From IMG/VR virus record IMGVR_UViG_3300046010_003007, positions 1 through 26,415 of that record: 26,415 nt of DNA; one strand, given 5' to 3'. Positions 7,718 to 15,300 of this stretch are shown in pieces. The DNA is from a virus. How positions within the stretch are numbered: position 1 is the first letter of the stretch; each line of letters opens with the position of its first letter. The position numbers were made by a program, and so were the translations under genes. The notes beneath the pieces are model-generated. The model did not search any database, had not been told where the DNA came from, and saw only the letters and a list, made by a program, of their open reading frames with translations.

Positions 7718-8373
7718 TCCTGTTGGTGATGACCGACGGTCGCCTTGACTGCATTGACCAGACGATCGAATCGGCCCGCGAGAACCTGTTGGGCCAGATC
7801 ACCTACAAAGTGATCCATGACGACACGGGCGACGAAGCACACCGCGACTACCTGCGCGGAGCGTTCCCCGATTTCGAAGTGATCGGTCAGCCAACCCGTC
7901 AAGGGTTCGGTGGGGCGATCCGGTCGGCGTGGACACATCTTCGCCGCCGCACCGAAAAGTTCGTGTTCCATCTGGAAGATGACTTCACGTTCAACGAGCC
8001 TCTGCCGCTCTACCTCATGGAACGGGTGTTGGACCGGAACCCGTCGCTGGTGCAGTTGGCGTTGCGACGGCAGCCGTGGAACGACGCCGAGCGTGCCGCA
8101 GGCGGAATCATTGAGCAACACCCCGACGATTACACCGACTGCTCCGACGGCATCAGCGAATGGTTGGAACATCGCCGGTTTTTCACGACGAACCCGTCGG
8201 TGTACCGGACGACGTTGATCGCGAAGGGTTGGCCTGAGGGCGACCATTCGGAAGGCGTGTTCGGGATCAAGTTGTGTGAGAACCCGGCGACGAGGTTCGG
8301 CTACTGGGGTCGGCGCACTGATCCTCCGAAGGTTCATCACATCGGCGATCACAGAGCTGGGACGGGGTACTGA
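7714..8373 (+). CDS. Glycosyltransferase-like protein 3
   Basis: A 219-aa GT-A-like protein. The N-terminus MILLVMTDGRLDCIDQTIES and the RQGFGGAIRSAW segment (62-73) match the nucleotide-sugar binding half. HLEDDFTF with EDD at 88-90 corresponds to the DxD metal site, and the following NEPLPLYLMERVL helix is typical. FFTTNPSVYR and the final GYWGRRTDPPKVHHIG form the probable acceptor side. It starts with an ATGA overlap on the previous gene and ends in a one-base overlap with the next, so the five enzymes are probably co-translated. Donor and acceptor cannot be deduced. Confidence 0.82.
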   Translation: MILLVMTDGRLDCIDQTIESARENLLGQITYKVIHDDTGDEAHRDYLRGAFPDFEVIGQPTRQGFGGAIRSAWTHLRRRTEKFVFHLEDDFTFNEPLPLYLMERVLDRNPSLVQLALRRQPWNDAERAAGGIIEQHPDDYTDCSDGISEWLEHRRFFTTNPSVYRTTLIAKGWPEGDHSEGVFGIKLCENPATRFGYWGRRTDPPKVHHIGDHRAGTGY

Positions 8374-9128
8374 TGATTACAGCAGCCGTGTCGATGGTGC
8401 GCGACGAGGCCGACATCATCGAAACGACCGTCAGGCACATGCTGACGCAGGTTGATGTGGTCATCGTTGCGGACAACCGCAGCGTGGACGGCACCCGCGA
8501 GATCCTTGACGGCCTGCCGGTGCATGTGATTGACGACCCTGAGCGCGGCTATTTCCAGTCGGAAAAGATGACCCGGCTAGCGCACCTTGCCCGCCTTGAA
8601 CATCATGCCGACTGGATCGTCCCGTTTGACGCCGACGAGTGGTGGTTCCACCCCGACGGGCGTATCGGCGACGTGCTGGAAACGGTGGAGCATTGGCCGG
8701 TCGTGACCGCCGAGCTGTACGACCATGTGGCGACGGGTGATGACCCTCCGGGGTTGTCTCCGGTCGCGGCGATGTCGTGGCGTCGGATACAGCCTGCGGC
8801 GTTGCCGAAGGTTGCGTGCCGCACCGCTCCCGATCTGGTGATCCATCAGGGCAATCATGGGGCGAACTACACCGACCCGCATCCAGAGACTTCAGGGTTG
8901 CAGGTTCGGCATTTCCCGTACCGGTCGCCTGAGCAGTTTGCTCGCAAGGCGATCAACGGTGCCGAGGCTTACGCAGCGACCGATCTTCCTGAGGACATGG
9001 GGAAGCATTGGCGTGACTACGGTGCGCTCGCCGCTGCGAACGGTGAAGAGGCGTTGCATGACGTGTTTCGCGACTGGTTCTGGGTGGCGACTCCGACACC
9101 GGATCTGGTGTTCGACCCTGTCCTGTGA
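8373..9128 (+). CDS. Family 2-like glycosyltransferase 4
   Basis: This 251-aa protein resembles the Glyco_tranf_2_4 group. VRDEADIIE (9-17) and DNRSVDGT (34-41) are the characteristic N-terminal motifs, and PFDADEWW (84-91) is the DxD metal-binding element. HQGNH (near residue 158) and a later basic helix probably belong to the acceptor side. It is the clearest member of the group and the largest of the five. The ATG overlaps the previous TGA by one base. Similar proteins in bacteria act in cell-surface glycan synthesis, but here the gene lies among head-tail connector genes, which points to a virion role. Confidence 0.87.
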   Translation: MITAAVSMVRDEADIIETTVRHMLTQVDVVIVADNRSVDGTREILDGLPVHVIDDPERGYFQSEKMTRLAHLARLEHHADWIVPFDADEWWFHPDGRIGDVLETVEHWPVVTAELYDHVATGDDPPGLSPVAAMSWRRIQPAALPKVACRTAPDLVIHQGNHGANYTDPHPETSGLQVRHFPYRSPEQFARKAINGAEAYAATDLPEDMGKHWRDYGALAAANGEEALHDVFRDWFWVATPTPDLVFDPVL

Positions 9129-9799
9129 TTTCGGTCATTGTCCCGTGGCAGCCGGGGTGCGAGTTCCGGGAACGCAACTGGCAGTATCTCCGCCCGTTGT
9201 GGGAACGGTTCGGTGAAGTCATCGAAGGTGTCTGCACCGGCCCGTGGTCGAAAGGGACGGCGGTACGAGACGGGCTCGACAGGGCGTCGGGCGACAAGGT
9301 CATTGTCGCTGATGCCGATGTGTGGGTTGATCCCACCGGGGCGTTGGAAGCGGACACTCCGTGGGCGGTCCCGCACCTAAAAGTGCATCGCCTGTCTGAT
9401 TGTGCAACGGTCAGAATGATCGGCGGGGAACCGTGGCGTGGCCTGCCGTTGGATCGCAGCAACAATCGTGACTGCAAGCCGTACAACGGGCAGTGCGCTG
9501 GCGGTGTCGTCGTGCTGAACCGGGCTGTGATTGAGGCGTGCATGCCTGACCCGCGGTTCGTTGGGTGGGGGCATGAGGATGTGGCGTGGGACGCCGCTCT
9601 GACATCGCTGTACGGCCTCCCGTGGCGAGGAAACGCCGACCTTGTCCACCTGTGGCACCCATCCCAGCCACGCCTTGACAGGGCCACAGGGTCGCTTGCG
9701 AGCAAGCACCTGATGCGCCGCTACCTGAACGCGGCACGCCGACCTGATCTGATCCGCGGAATTCTGATGGAGGTGTCGTGGGAATCGAATCGTTCCTGA
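9125..9799 (+). CDS. Glycosyltransferase 5 (galactosyltransferase-like C-terminus)
   Basis: A 224-aa protein. VISVIVPWQPG starts a GT-A fold, VADADVWVDP (61-70) is the DxD metal site, and FVGWGHEDVAW (145-155) closely resembles the WGWGxED motif of the galactosyltransferase C-terminal domain family that also includes polypeptide GalNAc-transferases. HLWHPSQP (175-182) fits the metal-binding histidine that follows in that family. The GTG start has a GTGA overlap with the previous gene. Its end overlaps the head closure gene by 22 bases, so the cassette joins the morphogenesis operon without a gap. The motif suggests hexose or N-acetylhexosamine transfer, as an inference. Confidence 0.85.
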   Translation: MISVIVPWQPGCEFRERNWQYLRPLWERFGEVIEGVCTGPWSKGTAVRDGLDRASGDKVIVADADVWVDPTGALEADTPWAVPHLKVHRLSDCATVRMIGGEPWRGLPLDRSNNRDCKPYNGQCAGGVVVLNRAVIEACMPDPRFVGWGHEDVAWDAALTSLYGLPWRGNADLVHLWHPSQPRLDRATGSLASKHLMRRYLNAARRPDLIRGILMEVSWESNRS

Positions 9800-10113
9800 T
9801 CCACGATGTCACCATTGTTCGACCAGCGACCACAACCGGCAGAGGGTCGGATGTGGTGAAGGACTGGGCTAACGCCACCGAAACCGCCGCTACCGGGTGG
9901 GTCGCCCAAATGACCAACAGCGATGTTCGCGACACCCGTTCCGGTGACGTATCCGAATGGGTGCTGCAAACAGCAGCCACAACCGACATTGCCCCCGGCG
10001 ACCGTGTGGTGTGGGGCGTCATGCTGTTCGATGTTGTCGGCCACCCGAACCCGGCGTGGACGCCGCGAGGCGAGCATCACACCGAAGCACGGTTACGGCT
10101 GGTGGAGGGCTGA
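9778..10113 (+). CDS. Head closure (stopper) protein
   Basis: A 111-aa small beta-rich protein with the pattern of actinophage head-tail stoppers: F.IHDVTIVRP at the start, a central GWVAQ, and PGDRVVWGVMLFDVVGHPNP.WTPRG..HHTEARLRLVEG at the end. It should plug the connector after packaging and join the tail. GTG 9778 has GGAGG (9769-9773) four bases upstream, slightly short but strong. The five glycosyltransferase genes separate it from the adaptor, which in most siphophages is its direct neighbour. Confidence 0.85.
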   Translation: MGIESFLIHDVTIVRPATTTGRGSDVVKDWANATETAATGWVAQMTNSDVRDTRSGDVSEWVLQTAATTDIAPGDRVVWGVMLFDVVGHPNPAWTPRGEHHTEARLRLVEG

Positions 10114-10394
10114 TGGCTGAGAACCCGATTCCGTTCGGTGCGCCTCCCGAGTATTTCAAGGAAGCGCGTCGCATCATCAAACTTGGCGAGACACAGGACC
10201 GCCTGTTTCGTATCGCCGAGAAGATTAAGAACAGTGCTGGTCCGGGTCACGCCGTGAAGCGTGACATGACACGCGACCGTGTCCGGGTGCAGGTGTTCAC
10301 CGCGTCTGACACAGCGAAGGCTGCTGAAGCGTCAGACAAGAAGCTGACGAAGGCGTTTGCTGCTGCCCGCACGACCCCTAGGCGTTCGCTGTGA
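10113..10394 (+). CDS. HK97 gp10-like neck protein
   Basis: A 93-aa protein with the short pattern of actinophage neck or tail-completion proteins: helical start, AEKIKNSAGPGH, R.RV.VQVFTA, then AAEASDKKLTKAFAAAR. These proteins act at the head-tail junction during joining. I start it at ATG 10113, overlapping the TGA of the previous gene by one base, with GGAGGG just upstream. The longer in-frame ORF beginning at 9957 would run inside the head closure gene. The C-terminus is basic. Confidence 0.75.
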   Translation: MAENPIPFGAPPEYFKEARRIIKLGETQDRLFRIAEKIKNSAGPGHAVKRDMTRDRVRVQVFTASDTAKAAEASDKKLTKAFAAARTTPRRSL

Positions 10395-10807
10395 ACGACC
10401 CCGTTCTGTTCCCCGACAGTGCCGCAGTGGTGATCGACGGTCTGCTCAACACGCTGCCTGACGACGGCTACGACATCGACGTGTTCTCGTCGGTGCCGAA
10501 CCCGCGGCCGACAGAGTTCGTTGTCGTGGAACGCGTCGGCGGTCCCCGCGCCAACATTGCTCAGGACTCAGCACATCTTGCTGTCGACTGCTGGTCAACA
10601 TCAGATCGTGACGCTCACGACCTCGCTCAGATCGTCAGGGCTCGCATCAACGCGATGCGAGGAACGATGAGCGAAGGCGGGGCTGTCGGACGGGTCGATG
10701 AACTGTCCGGGCCGTCCCGAAACCCTGATCCTGCGTCATCGCAGGATCGTTACAGCTTTCAGGTGGTCGTAGCTGTCAGAGGGGCAACCCTCGACACCGG
10801 CTCCTAA
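10391..10807 (+). CDS. Tail terminator protein
   Basis: This 138-aa protein should cap the tail tube and set the end of tube polymerisation. The family pattern is visible: IDGLLN.LPDDGYDIDVFSSVPNPRP, FVVVERVGGPRANIAQDSAHLAVDCWSTS, then AHDLAQIVRARINAMRG and a C-terminal strand DRYSFQVVVAVRG. The GTG start has a four-base GTGA overlap with the neck protein gene. It lies in the usual position before the tail tube gene and is followed by a 128-base structured gap. Confidence 0.87.
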   Translation: MNDPVLFPDSAAVVIDGLLNTLPDDGYDIDVFSSVPNPRPTEFVVVERVGGPRANIAQDSAHLAVDCWSTSDRDAHDLAQIVRARINAMRGTMSEGGAVGRVDELSGPSRNPDPASSQDRYSFQVVVAVRGATLDTGS

Positions 10808-10935
10808 CAAAGATCAAACGCCCCATAGGGGTGCTTGAAAGACCGTCCCGATGGCGGTCGAGAAGTCCCACGCCGCAAGAGACACCCCTATCCGTCGCGT
10901 CTTTGAGCGCATGACGGCTGACCTTGGAGGTCAAA
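10808..10935 (+). promoter_or_regulatory. Structured leader of the tail tube gene
   Basis: This 128-base gap can fold as nested hairpins. ATAGGGGTG (10825-10833) pairs perfectly with CACCCCTAT (10883-10891). Inside it, GACCGTC (10841-10847) pairs with GGCGGTC (10853-10859), including one G-T wobble. CCCC at 10821-10824 could instead pair with GGGG at 10828-10831, giving a competing fold. The Shine-Dalgarno hairpin at 10919-10933 follows. No open reading frame, T-run or good promoter is seen. It probably acts as a 5' stabilising or regulatory RNA for an abundant protein, as an inference. Confidence 0.5.
10919..10933 (+). promoter_or_regulatory. Ribosome-binding hairpin of the tail tube gene
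   Basis: TGACCT-TGG-AGGTCA is a perfect six-base-pair inverted repeat enclosing the Shine-Dalgarno GGAGGT (10926-10931), with GTG 10936 three bases after the hairpin. It differs from the core of the capsid element by a single base in the loop (TGG for AGG). Sharing between the two most abundant virion proteins suggests a common control of translation start or message stability. Confidence 0.6.
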
Positions 10936-11511
10936 GTGGCTGGAACTGTTGAAAACGTCCGCATTTGGACAAGCGCGGATGTTTACACCGCACCGGAGGG
11001 CACTACCCTCCCGACCAACATCGCTTCGGCGCTCAATGGAGCGTTTGATGCGGTTGGTTACATCTCTCAGGATGACGCTATTTCGCTGGAATGGTCAAGT
11101 GATGATACTGACCATTACGCTTACGGTTCTGTTTACATCCGTAAGACCAGCATTAAGGCAAAGCAGACCTTGAACTTCACTGCTTTGGAAGATTCGGACA
11201 TCGTGTTCCAGTTGGCTTACCCCGGCTCGGATTCGGCTACCGCTACGGGTATCACCACCCGTACCGTGCGCCCGAAGAACCTTGGCCTTGCTGTGGTCGC
11301 GATGGTTGTGGAGCTGACCGACGGTGACATCACGAAGCGCATCGCTATCCCGCGCGCTCAGGTGACCATCGCTGGTTCGGCGTCGCTGTCCGATAACGAG
11401 ATGGCTGGCGTCCCGATGGTTGTGGACATGCTCGGCGCGACCGACAACAACGACGAGACGTACTTCTCCATTGAGATCACTGACGATCCCGGCGCTATCG
11501 CTCCGTCCTGA
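10936..11511 (+). CDS. Major tail (tube) protein
   Basis: A 191-aa protein that should stack as hexamers to form the tail tube. It matches actinophage tail tube proteins: AGTVENVRIWTSADVYTAPEG at the start, GAFDAVGYISQDDAISLEWS, IRKTSIKAKQTLNFTALEDS, and the late KRIAIPRAQVT segment. I chose GTG 10936 because the Shine-Dalgarno GGAGGT ends five bases upstream; TTG 10924 in the same frame would put it inside the gene. The first half uses unusually many T-ending codons (GCT, GGT, GTT, ATT, ACT) compared with neighbours. It sits alone between a structured leader and a terminator-like hairpin, suggesting separately tuned expression. Confidence 0.9.
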   Translation: MAGTVENVRIWTSADVYTAPEGTTLPTNIASALNGAFDAVGYISQDDAISLEWSSDDTDHYAYGSVYIRKTSIKAKQTLNFTALEDSDIVFQLAYPGSDSATATGITTRTVRPKNLGLAVVAMVVELTDGDITKRIAIPRAQVTIAGSASLSDNEMAGVPMVVDMLGATDNNDETYFSIEITDDPGAIAPS

Positions 11512-11526
11512 TCGTCGTAGTTCTGG

Positions 11527-11572
11527 GGGGATGGAGTTCCTTGGCGTGGGCGCTCCATCCCCTCAACTTTTT
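11527..11572 (+). terminator. Terminator-like hairpin after the tail tube gene
   Basis: GGGGATGGAG (11527-11536) and CTCCATCCCC (11553-11562) form a perfect ten-base-pair stem with a 16-base loop, followed by TCAAC and five Ts (11568-11572). It starts 15 bases after the tail tube stop codon. The downstream genes are on the same strand and still need expression, so it may be a partial terminator that gives more tube than chaperone and tape-measure message, or a 3' end stabiliser. Confidence 0.75.
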
Positions 11573-11606
11573 CCGTAGCCCACGCCTAACGAAAGTGAGC
11601 CCACGC
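11543..11606 (+). other. Loop-complementary repeats after the terminator
   Basis: GGCGTGGGC (11543-11551) lies in the loop of the terminator-like hairpin. Its exact reverse complement GCCCACGCC follows at 11578-11586, and AGCCCACGC occurs twice, at 11577-11585 and 11598-11606, the second ending one base before ATG 11608. The RNA could form a competing stem or a pseudoknot with the terminator, and could cover the start region of the chaperone gene. Confidence 0.45.
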
Positions 11607-11607
11607 T

Positions 11608-11916
11608 ATGAGTGAAGTGCCGAAGCTGCGTCTGTCAGAGGTGCGCGAGCGCCTGATTGATAAGGGCGCGATCGAAGTCGTGTTGGACGACGACTCCGTT
11701 CTGCGGATCGACCCCCCCGAGTTGTGGTCCGATAAGTGCCGTCAGATTCTCGTTGACCCGACCAAGAACGACGTTGATCTTGGCCGTGAGATGATGGGCA
11801 AGGCGAACTGGGACAAGTTTGTTGCTGGCGGCGGAACCGGCGCATTGTTCGCTCACCTTCTCCAAGAGCGGTACCAGTTGACCAAGGGGGAATCGGAAGC
11901 CTCCTCGACTTCCTAG
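11608..11916 (+). CDS. Tail assembly chaperone, short form
   Basis: The zero-frame product, 102 aa, corresponds to the lambda gpG-type chaperone that coats the tape measure while the tube assembles. SEVPKLRLSEVRERLIDKGAIEVVLDDDSVLRIDPPELW and NDVDLGREMMG.ANWDKFVAGGGTGALFAHLLQERYQLTKGESE are typical of actinophage chaperones. It ends in a Ser/Thr-rich tail just after the slippery sequence. Its position, between tail tube and tape measure, is the standard one. The Shine-Dalgarno sequence is weak (GAAAGTGAG), and the start lies right after a repeat complementary to the upstream terminator loop. Confidence 0.9.
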   Translation: MSEVPKLRLSEVRERLIDKGAIEVVLDDDSVLRIDPPELWSDKCRQILVDPTKNDVDLGREMMGKANWDKFVAGGGTGALFAHLLQERYQLTKGESEASSTS

Positions 11917-12302
11917 GACGGTACGAGGGGGCTTTAGAGTCCGACCTGTTGAGGTTCTGGAATCTGGACTTGCACTGCGACCTAGGGACCGACCGGTTGT
12001 CGTGGCGTCGGCTCGGTGTCCTGATCGCGAACCTGCCGCCTGAATCGGCGACGGTGCGTGAGATTGTCGGTGCCGAGTACGGGTCGTGGACAACAACAGA
12101 CTTTTTGTTGGCCGGTGTGATTGACGTTCTGAATGGGGCGAACTGGCAGCGCGGTGGCGGTAAAGGCTCTAGGCCGAAACCGCTCCCGCGTCCGAAGTCG
12201 CTTGCCCAGTTGGAACGTGAACGTGTGGATCGTGAACGTAACGAAGCGCGGGTACGCGCGTTGCGCGAGCAACGGAAAGAGGTGACTGGTGGCGACAGGT
12301 AA
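11608..12302 (+). CDS. Tail assembly chaperone, long form (-1 frameshift)
   Basis: The extended chaperone of about 231 aa is made when ribosomes slip back one base near 11886-11892 and continue in the frame that ends at 12302. Read from 11889, the -1 frame gives GIGSLLDFLGRYEGALES and then DLLRFWNLDLHCDLG, the conserved beginning of actinophage gpT-like parts, with a basic, highly charged C-terminus (LAQLERERVDRERNEARVRA). The -1 part begins well upstream of its first ATG (11949), so it is not a separate gene with its own start. It overlaps the tape measure start by 14 bases. Confidence 0.88.
11886..11892 (+). other. Programmed -1 frameshift site
   Basis: The heptamer GGGGGAA is read in the zero frame as G-GGG-GAA and permits slippage of the P-site tRNA from GGG to GGG. 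A small inverted repeat, GGAAG (11895-11899) and CTTCC (11909-11913), starts three bases later and might act as a stimulator. The zero frame meets TAG at 11914-11916 while the -1 frame stays open to 12302. A frameshift at this location is conserved in nearly all siphophages. Confidence 0.8.
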
Positions 12303-15300
12303 CGATCTTGCAGTCGCTTATGTCCAGTTGCTGCCCAGCTTCGATAAGTTCTACGCGCGGTTGCGTGCCGAGGCAGGCCAGAACGCGTCGAAGTTTGAGA
12401 AGTTCGGCGCTGACGCCGGTAAGTCATGGTCGAAGGGGTTTGCGGCGAACGCGCAGGCCACCCCTACGGCGACAGGCGCCGCCCCTACCGGGGGCGGCGC
12501 CTCTGCCGCGTCCGAAGGGTCGTCGGCTGCTACAGCGATCGCTGCTGGGGCCGGGGCCGAGTTCGGTTCGATCGAAGCGGCTGCTGCCGCTTCGGGTGTT
12601 GCCAGTGGCGCTGCGTTCGCGAAGGGGTTTACTTCTGCTGGCGCTGGTCTGTCGGCTGTTGGTACGGGCCTGACCGCTGGTGTCACAATCCCGTTGGCCG
12701 CGGTCGGTGTGCTGTCGGCGAAGGCCGCGATCGACTTTGAAACAGCGTTCGCTGGTGTCCGTAAGACTGTCGATGCGACAGAGGCAGAGTTCGCACAGTT
12801 GTCTGCTGGTATCCGAGAGTTGGCAACCGGCGCTCCGATCCCAGTCGAGGGCATCGCCCGGATCGTTGAACTCGGAGGCCAGCTCGGTATTCCCAATGAC
12901 CAGTTGTTGTCGTTCGCTGACACCGTCACCCGGTTGAGCGTGTCGCTGGAAGGGCTCGACCCGGAGACTGCTGCGCTTCAGATCGCCCAGTTCTCAGCGA
13001 TCACCGGGATGCCAGCGGATGAGATTGATAACTTCGGTGCCGCGCTGACCGACCTTGGCAACAACTTTGCTACGACTGAAGGTCCGATCCTCCAGTTCGC
13101 TCTTAGGCTTGCTGGTCAGGGCAAGATCATCGGTCTGACAACCGAAGAAATCCTTGCTTTCTCGACGGCGTTGGCGTCGGTCGGCATCATGCCAGAGGCT
13201 GGCGGCACAGCGTTCTCACGGGTGTTCCAGCGGATCAATGACGCTGTCGGCACCGGCTCGGCAGAGTTGGAAACGTTCTCAGCGATAGCCGGTATGACTT
13301 CGCAGAAGTTCACCGAGCTGTTCGACAACAAGCCATTTGAAGCAATCAACGCGTTCACGATCGGGCTCGGCAAGCTGAGTTCGGAAGCGGCCACAACGAC
13401 CCCCATTCTGGAAGAACTGGGGTTGGCTGATGTCCGCGTCAAGGACGGTGTCCAGCGTCTCGCTGGTAGCCAAGATCAGCTCGGCAAGGCATACGACGTG
13501 TCGGCCCGTGCGATCAAAGAGAACACAGCGCTGATCGAAGAATCAGAAAAGCGTTACGCAACGACCGCGTCTCAGGTTGAGATTGCGAAGAACCGGCTGA
13601 ACGATGTCGGGATTGAGTTGGGCAACTCAATCACCCCCGCTCTGGCCGATCTGCTGGAAGCAGCGAAGCCGCTGATTGACGGTGTCGGCGTGTTGGCCGA
13701 AGCGTTCGGCAAGTTGCCGCAGCCTGTGCAGACCGCTGCGATCGCGACGGGCGTTCTGGCTGCTTCGGTTGGTCCGCTGTCGGCGTTTGCTGGTCTGTTG
13801 TCGACCGCTGTCGGCGGTGCGATCACCGCGCTGGTCGGGTTCACTTCGTCGGCTGGTGCTGCGGCTGTCGCAGCGACAACGACGGCGAGTTCTACGGCGA
13901 CGATGTCGACAAGCATGGCGCTCGCGACCACCACTACTGAGACGACCGCTGTGGCTCTTACAGCTACTGGGGCTGCTGGTCGCGCTGCTGGCGTCGGCAT
14001 GTCCGCTGCTGGTGCAGCGGCAAGGGCTGTGAAGTGGGCGTCGATCGCGGCTGGTGTCGCCCTTGTGGCCGACGCACTTTTTGATGTCGCGACGGGTGCC
14101 CCGGACGCGAAGGCCGCTCTGGACGAATTGTTGACGATTGATGCGGGTGCGTCGATCACGCAGCAGCTCGACAAGCTCGGTGCCGCTGGCAACGCAAAGA
14201 GTAAGGAAGGGCTGTTCGGGTTTATCAACAGTCTTGCCGACCCGGTCAACGACGTTGATCTTGGCGGCGGCGTCACTGCTTCCATCAAGGATTTGCAGCG
14301 CGGCCTTCAGGAACTGATTAGCGCCGGGGAGTTTGAGCAGGCCGAGCAGCAGATTGAGAACCTGCGTTCGGTGATCGACCGTCCCGCCAATCAGGAAGGC
14401 GGGATCTTCGGCGAAGCACCAGCAGCGGAGATTGAGACGACGGTTGAGCAATACACAAACGCGTTGGAACTGGCCCGTGCGAGCGAAGAACGGGCCGGTG
14501 CAGCGGCCGACGAGGCTGCTGCCGATGTCGGAGCGTTCGGGGGCGCGCTGGACGGTGCTTCGATCGGCGCCGCCGAATTCGTAAAGCAACTGAAGTTGGC
14601 TCAGGTGTCAGGCAAGTTGGCGTCGGTCGGGATCGACGCCGCGGCTGCTGCGGCGGAGCGTTACCTGACAGCGGTCGAGAACGCTGGTGCGGCCGACGAC
14701 CAGCTTGCCGCTGGGATCGGGTTCTCGCAGACGTTGCGCGAAGCACGGGAGAACGCGGGGCTACAGGAGTCCGAAGAGGACATCTCGTCGCGTGCGCGCA
14801 AGATCGCACAGGAACAGGATCGGATCGCCACGGAGATGCGCGACGCCGCGCTATCAACTGACGGTCTGACCGATGCCATTGACCGGTTGAACCCGGCGCT
14901 GCGGATCTTGGAGATTGAATCTGAGGCTGCTGCTGCGGCGGCAAACGGATTCCGCGAGTCGATCGAAAACTCTTCGTCCCTTGACGACACCATCGGCTCA
15001 ACCCTGTCACTCGGCGACGCTTACAAGACCGCCCGCAAGTCGATCAAGGGTTTGCCTGCCGATTTGGATTTGGCGGCGGTGTCGCTGGGCAAGCTGAAGC
15101 CACGTCAGCAGCGCGCCGTCGAAGGCATCCTCGCTCTCGGCGAAGCGACGACTGACTATCTCGCAACACTGATCGAATCAGGCAAGACCGATGCCGAGGT
15201 TCGTAACGAGGCGTCCCGGTTGCGCGACGAGTACGTCAAAACTTTCCGGCAGCTCGGGCTGAACGAGGATCAGATCAAGAAGTATCTCGACGCGATGGGG

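Noticed and set aside
6414-7802. Minus-strand ORF of 462 codons opposite the glycosyltransferase genes
   Set aside because: The opposite strand has clear glycosyltransferase motifs; this translation is Arg/Pro-rich and has no motif.
10835-10863. Promoter in the tail tube leader, based on TTGAAA at 10835-10840
   Set aside because: No acceptable -10 element lies at 16-18 bases downstream.
10924-10935. TTG 10924 as the start of the tail tube gene
   Set aside because: It would place the Shine-Dalgarno sequence within the coding region; GTG 10936 is correctly spaced.
11949-12302. Second chaperone frame as an independent gene starting at ATG 11949
   Set aside because: Conserved sequence (LLDFLGRYEGALESDL) extends upstream of that ATG to the slippery site, so it is expressed by frameshift.
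13627-14589. Minus-strand ORF of 320 codons inside the tape measure region
   Set aside because: Shadow of the Ala-rich tape measure gene.
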